The notes beneath the pieces were generated by a model. The model ran no database searches. It saw only the letters and a list, made by a program, of their open reading frames with translations, and was not told the origin of the DNA. The position numbers and the translations under genes were made by a program. This document shows positions 53,064 to 62,590 of a stretch of DNA of 64,000 nt, piece by piece. Location: assembly GCA_905178155.1 (NCBI GenBank), contig CAJINV010000001.1, positions 7,967,599 to 8,031,598 of the forward strand, written 5' to 3'. The DNA comes from Amoebophrya sp. A120. Lineage: Eukaryota; Sar; Dinophyceae; Syndiniales; Amoebophryaceae. Positions within the stretch are counted from its first letter, which is position 1; each line of letters begins with the position of its first letter.

Positions 53064-55235
53064 ATGGGCAGTGGTGCCTCCGCAGTCGCTTCTCCATGCC
53101 TTTCTCCGAAGCAGGAGAAGAAGCCAGTTTCCCTGCGGAAGGCAGCGGAGTCGACAGCGGCGAGCTACTCCAATCGGGCAGACAAGTTCGCAGATTGGGC
53201 GGAATCGAAGGAAAACGCGGACGCTGCGCGCGCAGCGAGGGGCATCCTTTTGGAGGAGTTGGCGAAGATTTACCCCATTGCTGAGTCCGCCTTCCTGGCA
53301 CCCAGTGCCACCTCGCCCGGGTCCGCCCACCGCGCCGGCAGCTTCGGGCTTGCCGGCGACTTCGTTTCGAAAAGAATCGTGTCCGGCGCTGGGAAGAATG
53401 ACGGCCGGTTCGAGCGCAAACCCAACGCGGAATTTTTACCGGGAAACGTGGACTTTCACCATCGCAGTGGAAAAATCAAAGCGGGATCAGGCGGGTTGAC
53501 ATTGGGCGGTCAGCAGGATCGGCTAGGGGAAATAAACCAGGATTCAAATGAGGACCCTTCCTCCGAAACGGAGCGCGAGCCGCTGGAAGCCGGTGTTTTG
53601 GCAGTGAGAAAGACCAGTCTGAGTCCCTCCGGAGGTTCCTCGTCGTCCAAAAGAAATAAGAAGAAGACCAGAGCGCAACAAGAGGCGGAGGCGGAGGCCA
53701 AAAAGAATGAACCCACGGACACGCGCGGCCGCCCGTTGGTCAAGACCAGCCGCCTTGCGCAGATGTACTTCAAGTTCCAGAAACGGAAGCTTCGGGTCCG
53801 CGCGCGCGGGACCAGCGCCGCCGCACTCGCGAACCTGGATTTGGTGCAGTGGAAAGAGAAAAAGGCCGACTACGCGGAAGTGCTCCGCATCCTGGACGTC
53901 GGCTGCGGTAGTGGGCGGGACTTGGTCGCCTTCAACAAAATTCCCTTCGTCCATTGCGACGGGGCGGATCCGTGTGCGGAGCTGGTGCAGAAGGCCCGGT
54001 GGAATCTCGAGAGGAACGTGTTTAACCACCCCAGCCACTACCACGATTATGCGGAGGGGAAGAATACCTATGGGAAGAGAACTTTGCTCATCCAGAAGCC
54101 GCGGGTTTTGATCGCCGACGCGGCCAGCCTCGTTGGACTGAATCGGGATGATGATGCGGACGAGGACGAGCAGACCGACGAGGAGGATGGAACTAGAAGT
54201 AGAATCGAGGAAAAAACAAGCAAACCATATGAGCCCGCCGGGCCGACGATCACGCGGGTTTCGGACCAGGCGAAGCTCCCCCGGAACAGCTACCACGCAA
54301 TCTTCGCGCTCTCCAGCCTGTTTCACGTGCCGAACGAGCATCTCGCGGCCGTGTTGCGGAAGCTGATCCTCACCTACTTGACGGACGTATCTGAAGACCG
54401 CGCGGACGCGGAGTACGCGGGGGACATGCGGCGGACCATGACCAGTCACGACGACTATCGCGACGACGACAGCAACCCGAACCGGAGCATCGGCGGGTAC
54501 CGCCGGAAGGTCGGGTTCGAATCCATGAAAATCGAGCCGAACAAAGAGCTCGACTGGCACAGCGAAGAGGTGAACGGCATGATGTACACGGTGCAGCTCC
54601 GGCTGCCCCAGGGCTACGGCTTGCAGTACAACGCGCCGCGCGTGCCCGCGAGCGTCCGCTACGGGACGACGGAGCAGGACAAGCGGGAGTTTCACATGGA
54701 GCCGCCCCTGGAATCGGAGTACAGCGGTTTGAAACGAAGACCACTGATTTTGCTCACCTACCCCACCGGCAAAGTGAAGAAGTCGCTGAAGAAGCGGTGT
54801 TTGGAATTTTTGCACTTGAAGAAAAAACGGGTGCATTTCAACCATTTCAGTCACGACGGGCGGTGGCTGAGCGGCATGAGCAAGGAGAAGTTTGTAAAAA
54901 TGGTGGAGGCGATCAGCCTGAACGAAACGGAAGACGACCATACCGGGAATACCAGTAGCGATGACGATGACATGTACATCTATCGGGAGGATAAGGAGGC
55001 TCTTCTCGGGCCCGAAACCGAGCAGGAGAAGTACCTAGCGCAGTTTGCATCGAAGGAAACCTTGAAACGTAAAAGATGGCTCAAAGTGATTCGCGTCGAA
55101 GAAAATTTCAGGATCTACAACGGCTCTTGGAATCTGTATGTCATCCGCCTGCAGTCTGCTTTCCGATATCGGTGTGCTTTTGACATCTGTCTCATCTGTC
55201 TGGCTTGTTTTGTTAATTTTGTTCCGCTGAAATGA
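53064..55235 (+). CDS. SAM-dependent methyltransferase with N-myristoylation signal (723 aa)
   Basis: Single frame from the ATG at 53064 (AAG context at -3). The N-terminus MGSGAS has Gly2 and Ser6, the pattern of N-myristoyltransferase substrates, so membrane attachment is likely. Residues about 60-270 are mostly charged and disordered. The methyltransferase core begins at LRILDVGCGSGRDLVAFNK (motif I, about residue 275), continues with an acidic DGADPCAELVQKA strand and ADAASLVG, and has a motif-IV-like YHAIFALSSLFHVPNEHL at about 409. Long acidic insertions interrupt the class I fold. The substrate is unknown. The last about 35 residues become hydrophobic and Cys-rich (CAFDICLICLACFVNFVPLK); they may be translated intron if a GT near 55137 is used. 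A 465-codon antisense frame is a shadow of this gene. Confidence 0.8.
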   Translation: MGSGASAVASPCLSPKQEKKPVSLRKAAESTAASYSNRADKFADWAESKENADAARAARGILLEELAKIYPIAESAFLAPSATSPGSAHRAGSFGLAGDFVSKRIVSGAGKNDGRFERKPNAEFLPGNVDFHHRSGKIKAGSGGLTLGGQQDRLGEINQDSNEDPSSETEREPLEAGVLAVRKTSLSPSGGSSSSKRNKKKTRAQQEAEAEAKKNEPTDTRGRPLVKTSRLAQMYFKFQKRKLRVRARGTSAAALANLDLVQWKEKKADYAEVLRILDVGCGSGRDLVAFNKIPFVHCDGADPCAELVQKARWNLERNVFNHPSHYHDYAEGKNTYGKRTLLIQKPRVLIADAASLVGLNRDDDADEDEQTDEEDGTRSRIEEKTSKPYEPAGPTITRVSDQAKLPRNSYHAIFALSSLFHVPNEHLAAVLRKLILTYLTDVSEDRADAEYAGDMRRTMTSHDDYRDDDSNPNRSIGGYRRKVGFESMKIEPNKELDWHSEEVNGMMYTVQLRLPQGYGLQYNAPRVPASVRYGTTEQDKREFHMEPPLESEYSGLKRRPLILLTYPTGKVKKSLKKRCLEFLHLKKKRVHFNHFSHDGRWLSGMSKEKFVKMVEAISLNETEDDHTGNTSSDDDDMYIYREDKEALLGPETEQEKYLAQFASKETLKRKRWLKVIRVEENFRIYNGSWNLYVIRLQSAFRYRCAFDICLICLACFVNFVPLK

Positions 55236-56032
55236 AATTTTTGTTCGGGATGATTATATATTTTCATTTTCGTCGGTTTTCGATAAAAGATTTTCCACCT
55301 GAATGCCTGCCTGGAAATCAGCAAAGCATTAAACAAGGTGTAGATATCAGCAAAGAAGGCAGGTGCATTCAAATGAGGTGCAGGATCTGTCGTTCGGAAT
55401 CAAGAAGCGCGCAAGTTGCAATGAAAGCTCCTTTTTCATCTTCTTCAAATAGGCGATCCTCAAAATGCCGACGAATCGAAGGAAACAAGAAATGGAGGTT
55501 TGTTTCAAAGCAGCAATTTTTCGGTGAAATCTTTTTTGCGCTGAGCAAGGGCTTCGGATTTGTTTTGCCGCGGTGAACAAACGAGACGTGTTGAAGTGAC
55601 AAATTTGAAAATTAAATTGTTTGCTGGATTTCAAATGCTCGCTCTTCATGTCGTCGCATCAAATCTCACTCAGGTCCTCCACACAAAAATTCGCCCTTGA
55701 TAGCAAGTGAACCAATTCATTTCGAAAATAGATCAAAGTTACCCATTTCAATTTGTTGATAGAAAACCCAAAACCAGAACGATGGTTTGTCTACTCCAAA
55801 ATAGATCTCTATCGAGCTGCTCGACAACAAGTATCGCGCTCTAAGTAGGCACATCCACTTTAGTATTTTCGCCATGTATTTGATATAGCTCTTTGACGTA
55901 AAATATCCGCATCGGCATCCCTCCGTCTCCCCACACCTCCGACCCGGGGACCACTCGCTTTCGAGCGACGAAATCGAGCGCTGACCACTGTCAACTTTTT
56001 TTAACGTCGCCGAGGTGTGGTCAACGACCTGA
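55236..56032. other. Intergenic, no supported gene
   Basis: About 800 bp, AT-rich. No supported feature, though 3' exons of the methyltransferase cannot be excluded. Confidence 0.4.
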
Positions 56033-59000
56033 ATGTTGTTGACGGACAAAAGTTCCTCAGAACATCAACACAAGGTGGACCAGAACATCAAGGAGCAGCA
56101 CAGGTCGCGACGGGCAGACTCGATCGGATCTTCGGGCAGCCTTAGCAGTAGCAAGAAAGCGGCGCGACGGAGCTCGCTAGGGGGACCCGTTGGTGTGGAT
56201 GAGTACATCCGATGCACGATGCGGGAGGAGATAAAGGAAGAGGTCGAGGACCAGATGGACGAAAAGATGGAGAGTCTCATGTCCAGCTTCACAGCTGCCA
56301 TGAACCAAAATAACGCCGTGGGTCGTGCGGCTTCAAGTATAACTGGCGTAGTTGCGGCTCCTGACAACTCGGGCTCTGTTGATCAGTTTCAACAACATGC
56401 AAGAGGACTCGCGCTGAACAACGCAAGTAGGACCACCGCTCGTGTGCAACAACAGCTTCATCACAATAACTTTGTCACGCTCGAACGGTTCGAAACCGTG
56501 ACGCAGGAAATGGAAACGAAGCTGGAAAACCTGGAAAACAAACTGATGAAGCGCACGGAGAGCGAGTTGCGCACCTTCCGGAATGATGCGCAGAAGCAGA
56601 AGCAGGAGATCTTGGAGGTGATTCGTTCGGAGCTGGTGCCGAAGCAAAAGCGCGACTTTCTCGACCAGGCTCGCAGCGAAATGAACGAGCAGAAGAACCA
56701 AATTCTGGATCTAGTGCGCGAAGAGCTGCAGGACCAGAAGAAGCAGCAGAGCAACGCTTTCCGCGAGGAGAGCGCGCACCAGCGATTGAACATTGCTGCG
56801 ATTCGAAATGAGATGGCCGATTTGAAAGCAGACCTGGCTGGGATAAAGTCCGTTTTGTCGAAGGAAGTGGCGACCATTTTCCAACTGATCAGGAAGGATC
56901 ACGAGAACAAGCGGACAAGAGCCGAAGAGCAAGCAGCAATTTTGTCTCAGGAAAAAGGCTACGTCACCCGCGACCAGCTCAGTGATTTTTTGCGCGAGAT
57001 GACGGACCGCTGGGCCACGTCGAGCAGCAGTGATGGCGAGCAAGAAGGGAACAAAGACTCTACTGGCCGAACCTCTAGTACCTCCTCCAAGCGGCGCAGG
57101 AAAGAGGAGGAGAGTCATGTTTTTGCAGCCGGCGAAGTAGGGGACCAAATAAGAGGAGTGCGTGAGGAACATAACTTCTTGCGGCAGGACGAACGCGGGG
57201 CAACCACTTCTCTTTCCAAGCCACGTGCAGGACAACAGTCCCAGCCACCTCCCTCATCATCGACAGGCGCAGCTCGTGCACAATTCCAAACCCAGCCTGA
57301 AGATCATCTCCCAAAAGACCCGCCTGCCTTGGGTGCGCAAGAGGTGGCGGCACAGAAACCACATGCTGATAATCTCGAAGTACGCGCTGATCATGCTGAC
57401 AGAGCAGCAGCAGACCAGCCGAATGACATACAGGACCAGCAGCAAGAGACGGACGTTCTGCCTACCGGGTTCGAGGAGGAAGGACTTTCTGCGGAAGATA
57501 TTTTCGACGCGGACATCGTCTCCGCGGAAGATGATCGCATCGACGAGGCTATCTTCGATGATATTGACATACCACCTTTCGAAGATGCAGTTGACAAGTT
57601 ACCAGCTGGAGCGGAGCAGCAGGATGAACAAGGAGAGGCCAAAAATCTTCCTGGCGCGGTAGTTGAAGAAAAGCGGTCACGATCTGGATCAGCCAGAAGG
57701 ACCAGCGGGGAGAATTTTAGGCCGAATGCGGCTGACGTTCCAATTCCTGCTGTGAACAATCTGGCAAATAAGGCTCAGGCAGAAGAGGTGTTGCAAACGA
57801 GTCAGCAGAAAAAATCTACTGCACCAGCAGAAGCCGGGGGTGTTCTGGATAAGAAAGCGCAGTCGCGGCCCGCATCATCCGCCGCGTCACATCAACGTGG
57901 GGCGGGACGGGCAAACGTGTTGAGTTTCTACAGTCGGTACGAAGGCGCCGACTGGTCGCGACAGGACGATGTAGATGGCCCGCCCGGATATCAGAATGAT
58001 CCTGAAGGAGCACAAGCACGGGCTGCGGGGGTGGGTGTTGGCTCATCATCCTCTCGTCCAAAAGCGAATAGTAATCAGCAGGCGCCACTCGTAGAGAAGC
58101 GCACCCGGACACCGTCTCCGAAACGCGGTGCGAAACGGACCTCCCATGCTACTCCGGAGAAGAAGGCACCGGGTAGCGCTTCCAAAGTTATTCCCGGGAA
58201 GGCTCTTGAAAAAAAGGACGGGAAAGCCGTTCTGATCGGCAGCTCGGGCCGGGAGCACAGGCTGGACATGTTTGCGGCACCGCCAGAGAAAAGACCCGGC
58301 AAGACCGACATCACCGTGATGCTCTCCGGGCCCATCAAACAGGATCCCTTTTCAAAGCCCTTACACGCAACTTTGTTCGGACAGCATCCCCACGAAGCTG
58401 CGCCGCCCCAGAGTAAAAATGGAAGTAGCAACAAGGCGAGGTCAACTTCGCCGAGCAGCAAGGACAAGGTGCGAGGAGGCAGAAGTCCTAGAGGAAATGA
58501 CACGTCTGCGAACCACCAGGAGAAAAATGCGCTGCCTGTTACACCTGAACGAAAGTTCCCCCTCCCGTCTAACCTCCCATCCTCGAATTTCCTCTCGGGG
58601 GTATCCCCGAGGTTGGCGGGGAGGAAGAGCGATTCCTCGCTGGAGGGCGCATTAGCCGATTTAGACCAACTTGCGGATGCAGGCACCACGCCCGGGGCTA
58701 GTAGCAAGCAGAGTTCGCCGCCCGCGACCGCGCGCACCCCGGCAGGTGTGCCGCTCCTTGACCCAATCAGCAGGACACCGAAAAGTATTCCAACAGATCA
58801 TGTGGCTTCATCTCCCAAGGTGGCGCAACCGCGGGCGAAGTCGTTCTCCTTTGTGCGCAGCGCCAGTGCGCGTCGCGCTCCGAAATTAATGGAGGGTCTC
58901 AACGTGCCGACCTTCGGTACAGCACACCAGAACGGCGTCCCTGTGATGGTGCTGCAAGGCGAGAACGGGCAGAAGAGCGTGAGTGGCCGCGTTGATGGCG

Positions 59001-59683
59001 ACGCAGGGCGAGAGGCAAGAGAAACCACCACTAAGGGGCAGTCTAAGATGAGGAATAGAAGTGATGCAGTCGAAGATCACGAACCACAGCGAGGCCGGTC
59101 GAAGGAGCCGCGACGAGAGGAGCAACCTACGACTTCACGATCGTGCTCTCCCCCACCCGGCCGAGCCGGCGCAGTGGCTTCCTCGCCCAAGGTAAAAGCT
59201 GTGCCCCGAGCAAGGCCAGCGAGCGCGAGCTCGGCTTCCGCCGCGCCCGCTACAACTGAACAGAGCAACAATAAAGCGGCTACGACTTCTACTGCAGTTG
59301 TATCTCAGCAGAATGATGCGGAAATGCGCAGGAAGAAGCAGGAGAAGGAGCGTATGCTCGCAGCGATGCGCGCCCTCGAACAGCAGGAAGAGGAGCCGGA
59401 CCATGCGGATCATTCGCTGGACGATGCAGACCAGCATGTTGACGCCCGCCTTGATGACGCGGACATGCAGGTGGATGACGACGACGACTTCGGCGCATGG
59501 CTGATGCAGGACAAGAAGCCGCCTGCCGCGAAGCAGGGAAGAAAACAAAGCAGCAATCCTGCGCCGAAACGCAAGCAGAATGCAAAAGCCAAAGCGTCGC
59601 CGATGAAAAACAACGTCAAGAAGGACGAGAAAGGATCTGCGGGCGGTAATAGTAAGCCCGGGGGTGCTGGAACAAGAAGGTGA
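56033..59683 (+). CDS. Coiled-coil and disordered protein, function unknown (1216 aa)
   Basis: Single frame from the ATG at 56033. Residues 1-50 are Ser/basic. About 60-330 form an extended coiled coil (EEIKEEVEDQMDEKMESLM; TQEMETKLENLENKLMKRTE; NEMADLKADLAGIKSVLSKE). The remainder is disordered, with acidic stretches around 450-560, many Ser-Pro sites and basic patches in 650-1000, a short helix (MRRKKQEKERMLAAMRALEQ) near 1105, an acidic segment ending in DDDDDFGAWLMQDK and a Lys-rich C-terminus. This architecture is common for cytoskeletal or chromosome scaffold proteins, but no known family motif is seen. Codon use is like that of the neighbours. Confidence 0.7.
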   Translation: MLLTDKSSSEHQHKVDQNIKEQHRSRRADSIGSSGSLSSSKKAARRSSLGGPVGVDEYIRCTMREEIKEEVEDQMDEKMESLMSSFTAAMNQNNAVGRAASSITGVVAAPDNSGSVDQFQQHARGLALNNASRTTARVQQQLHHNNFVTLERFETVTQEMETKLENLENKLMKRTESELRTFRNDAQKQKQEILEVIRSELVPKQKRDFLDQARSEMNEQKNQILDLVREELQDQKKQQSNAFREESAHQRLNIAAIRNEMADLKADLAGIKSVLSKEVATIFQLIRKDHENKRTRAEEQAAILSQEKGYVTRDQLSDFLREMTDRWATSSSSDGEQEGNKDSTGRTSSTSSKRRRKEEESHVFAAGEVGDQIRGVREEHNFLRQDERGATTSLSKPRAGQQSQPPPSSSTGAARAQFQTQPEDHLPKDPPALGAQEVAAQKPHADNLEVRADHADRAAADQPNDIQDQQQETDVLPTGFEEEGLSAEDIFDADIVSAEDDRIDEAIFDDIDIPPFEDAVDKLPAGAEQQDEQGEAKNLPGAVVEEKRSRSGSARRTSGENFRPNAADVPIPAVNNLANKAQAEEVLQTSQQKKSTAPAEAGGVLDKKAQSRPASSAASHQRGAGRANVLSFYSRYEGADWSRQDDVDGPPGYQNDPEGAQARAAGVGVGSSSSRPKANSNQQAPLVEKRTRTPSPKRGAKRTSHATPEKKAPGSASKVIPGKALEKKDGKAVLIGSSGREHRLDMFAAPPEKRPGKTDITVMLSGPIKQDPFSKPLHATLFGQHPHEAAPPQSKNGSSNKARSTSPSSKDKVRGGRSPRGNDTSANHQEKNALPVTPERKFPLPSNLPSSNFLSGVSPRLAGRKSDSSLEGALADLDQLADAGTTPGASSKQSSPPATARTPAGVPLLDPISRTPKSIPTDHVASSPKVAQPRAKSFSFVRSASARRAPKLMEGLNVPTFGTAHQNGVPVMVLQGENGQKSVSGRVDGDAGREARETTTKGQSKMRNRSDAVEDHEPQRGRSKEPRREEQPTTSRSCSPPPGRAGAVASSPKVKAVPRARPASASSASAAPATTEQSNNKAATTSTAVVSQQNDAEMRRKKQEKERMLAAMRALEQQEEEPDHADHSLDDADQHVDARLDDADMQVDDDDDFGAWLMQDKKPPAAKQGRKQSSNPAPKRKQNAKAKASPMKNNVKKDEKGSAGGNSKPGGAGTRR

Positions 59684-60161
59684 GAAGTCGTAATTTGTAC
59701 GGTGCCGTTTTCTTGAAACCAAAACTTTTTAAGTATCTCGTCCATGCTAGTACTGTTTTTTTTGTGGTTGAATGACATGTAGCATGTTCTGCGGCGCACC
59801 GCATGATGTACGAGAACACTAGTTTTGCTACGCTTTTTTCAGACGCAATGAACTTTCTCACGGAAGAACTTCAGACGAACACACATGCTCCATAGAAAAT
59901 CCCGGCGATTTTTTTGAACCAATAGTACGAGCGCATGCTGCTTCTCTGCGACGAAGACACAAATTCAGCAAAGACGCATGTTTTGTGGAATGATTTTTGG
60001 AAGCTGCCGAGCTTTCGCCAAAACCCGTGTGTTCTGCTGTCATTCTTTTTTTGCTGTTGTTGGATATGCGGATTACTGTAAAAAATGCAGTTGTGTGCGG
60101 GAATATCAGTCTCAAAAAACTTGGGCTGTTCGTAGAAAAATAAGGATGCCTCTCCTTGTCA
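59684..60161. other. Intergenic, no supported gene
   Basis: About 480 bp of AT-rich DNA with no supported feature. Confidence 0.5.
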
Positions 60162-61229
60162 ATGCATCCCAACAGTGCTACTAGGGATGATCCGCCGGCA
60201 ATCAGCATCCAAAGGCAAAACCTTCTCGCAAGGGGACCTTCAACTGGCGAGGATGCTGGACAGGAGGCAGGAACGCTTGAGGGCCGCGCAAGGAGCCACG
60301 GCTCGCGCATCGCCACAGGGTTTCGTAAAACGGCACAGTGTCTGCGCCGTGCGGCGCGGTGCGTGTGCCAAAACATTCCCACGCTCTACCGTGTCTATGG
60401 TGCCGCGCAGCACGGCGGTCTCGCCACGTTCTTCACCTTCATTTGCCTCTTCGTGATCAATGACGTGACCTTTTCCGAAGTGTTTGCCGTATATTACGCG
60501 ATGGCGTTCTTTTTCCTTGGCCTCGGATGCTGCGCCGCGGACATGCGCGGCCTCTTGGGCTGGCGTGGACAGCTGTTGAAAGCCCCTGTCTTGCAGCAAC
60601 TCTGCATCTTCCTCCTCCTCGGGTGCGGCGCCATTTGTCTGGGAATCCAACAAGCCGCGGACTCCGCGTTTACCCTAGCCGAGAAGGATGAGAAGCAGTA
60701 CACTTTTCTGTTTTTCCCGGTCCTGTTACTCCTCTACGCACTGCTCGGGAGTGGCTTGTCGCTGGTGCTAGTGCTCACTTTCTTCCTCGTCTCTCGCGTC
60801 ACCTGCTACGTTGTCATGCGTTTCTGCACTCGCGGACGTGACCGTGATTGGCTACGGGGGAGATCGCGGCTAAAACGGGTTTTGGGACTCTGTTTTACCC
60901 CCTTGACGAAACGACAGTTGGAATTTGTGCTCTGCGGGTACCAAGTTCTCGGGGTCCTCATCGGAGCTTGGATCGCCTGGAATCTCACTAGTGACCGTTT
61001 CTTCCGAGCTTTGCGGCATCCGCTGGCGGAGCCACTGCCGGAGGGGCAACCGCTTGCGTATCTGCTGCCGTTCAACGTCATTTTCGGCCAGTTTCTAGGC
61101 TTTCACTTGGAGGACATGCGGAAATCCATCCGCGGACGAGTGTCGTTTTACCCGAGTCGCCTCTACCTGTTTCGTGATGGGGCAAACCAGATAGGCTCAG
61201 ATTCAGAGGACTATGCGGCTGTCGAATGA
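60162..61229 (+). CDS. Multi-pass membrane protein, function unknown (355 aa)
   Basis: The first in-frame ATG is at 60162. A basic cytosolic-type N-terminus of about 75 residues (Arg/Cys-rich near its end) precedes five to seven hydrophobic helices: TFFTFICLFVINDVTFSEVF, VFAVYYAMAFFFLGLGCCAA, LQQLCIFLLLGCGAICLGI, YTFLFFPVLLLLYALLGSGL with the adjoining SLVLVLTFFLVSRV, FVLCGYQVLGVLIGAWIAWN and PLAYLLPFNVIFGQFLGF. A basic loop (RGRDRDWLRGRSRLKRV) divides the last two helices from the rest, and the C-terminus is short and acidic. No transporter signature is recognised. Confidence 0.75.
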   Translation: MHPNSATRDDPPAISIQRQNLLARGPSTGEDAGQEAGTLEGRARSHGSRIATGFRKTAQCLRRAARCVCQNIPTLYRVYGAAQHGGLATFFTFICLFVINDVTFSEVFAVYYAMAFFFLGLGCCAADMRGLLGWRGQLLKAPVLQQLCIFLLLGCGAICLGIQQAADSAFTLAEKDEKQYTFLFFPVLLLLYALLGSGLSLVLVLTFFLVSRVTCYVVMRFCTRGRDRDWLRGRSRLKRVLGLCFTPLTKRQLEFVLCGYQVLGVLIGAWIAWNLTSDRFFRALRHPLAEPLPEGQPLAYLLPFNVIFGQFLGFHLEDMRKSIRGRVSFYPSRLYLFRDGANQIGSDSEDYAAVE

Positions 61230-61573
61230 CATTTCGAGGGTAGGAAAAGCTAGGTCATAGGCATATCCACGCATACGGATTCATTTTCATGAAAAATCAA
61301 ATTCATTGGATCATATTCATAACTTCAAAGTGCGTTGTTCTGTGTTTTTAACGTTTCATTCTTGACCGTTCTGTCGAGTCCAGCCAGGATAGGAGACGAG
61401 AGAAACTCCAGATCATGAGAGATGTCGAACGAGCGTGAAAGCAATTGCATAAACACGCTTTTCTCTGCGACTACTTAGGTTATTTCACGCGAAGCTGCGC
61501 TGTGCTAGGAATAAAATTTGAATGTTCATGTAGCACCATCAGAGCGCTTTTTACCCGCTCGTGGCAAAAGAAA
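61230..61573. other. Intergenic, no supported gene
   Basis: About 340 bp with no supported feature. Confidence 0.4.
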
Positions 61574-61747
61574 ATGAAGTTGCCGGTAACTCTGTACGAG
61601 TGCGTGATGCACTTCGGGCCGATCCGTGCAACGCTGTACACCGGATTGTTTATCTATGCTTTGGACCGCGCTTGGTACAACGCAAAGGAATTCAGGGATC
61701 TACTGTCGAGGTCATGTCGCCCGCCAGGGTTTGCGCCATTGAAATAG
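61574..61747 (+). CDS. Possible small protein (57 aa)
   Basis: The ATG at 61574 follows AAAAGAAA (A at -3) and opens a frame of 57 residues with ordinary protein composition: MKLPVTLYECVMHFGPIRAT followed by a short hydrophobic helix (LYTGLFIYALDRAWY) and a basic end. It could be a small membrane-associated or mitochondrial subunit, or an exon. No family is recognised. Confidence 0.35.
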   Translation: MKLPVTLYECVMHFGPIRATLYTGLFIYALDRAWYNAKEFRDLLSRSCRPPGFAPLK

Positions 61748-62590
61748 AAACTACGTTTCTCGCGATGAGGACGCTACAAGTTTATCTTTACCACAGATTT
61801 AATTCACTACTGTGCATGATCAGCTGCAACATCAGCAGTCGTGCAGAACGAAAGCACACATAAGCTAGTGGTTGCTCAGACACTCACGCTGTTCGTACAC
61901 GAAAATCACTTGAAACCTGCTGAATCGGTTTGCCAAACTTATCAGGACCCTTCTGCTGTGATGACCTAGTCAACGAGACAAGAGATCGGTGTGCCCTCGA
62001 GAAGTGTGTTTGCAGCACGTCCGCTCGTGTCCGTATCTGTACCCGACAAATGAAACATCGGCTTCGTGAACAGTATCGTACAACATAGTCGTGCAACATC
62101 GTACTACGTGCACCGACTTGTAAGTAAGTAGTGATCTTAACCCGGTGAAGATTGTTGCTTGCGCAGATGTTGCTTTTTTCTAAATTTGCCTTGCAGGATT
62201 TCGACGTAGCGACCCCCCTATATAGAAAAAGTGCGTAGATTCGGCCAGATTGCATCGAAGTAGGGTGAAGTATCACCGCATGCAACTGCACTAGTATACA
62301 AGATAGAAGCCGATTGGTGTCTACATTTGCTGTATCAGTCTTTTCACCATGTATCAGTGGGTGCTTCTTACTTTCTATATTAGCTTTCGAAGCGTATCAT
62401 GTGCCCGGTTGGCGGGTACTGGAGTAGATCTATTTGGCAGGGCGTGCTAAATTCTGACGCTACGCTCTGACATGCATCCTAAATATCACGGTGTAAACAT
62501 ACAGTTTTGCTAGAAGTGTACCCACTGACTATATCAGTTTTGACTCTTCTGAACCAGGATCAACGTTTGAGAGCCACGCCCGCCGCAGCC
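61748..62590. other. Intergenic, no supported gene
   Basis: About 840 bp between the small ORF and the kinase gene. No supported coding or RNA feature. Confidence 0.5.

Noticed and set aside
53544-54941. 465-codon open frame on the - strand
   Set aside because: It is the antisense shadow of the methyltransferase gene, with His/Val/Gln-rich composition and no motif.
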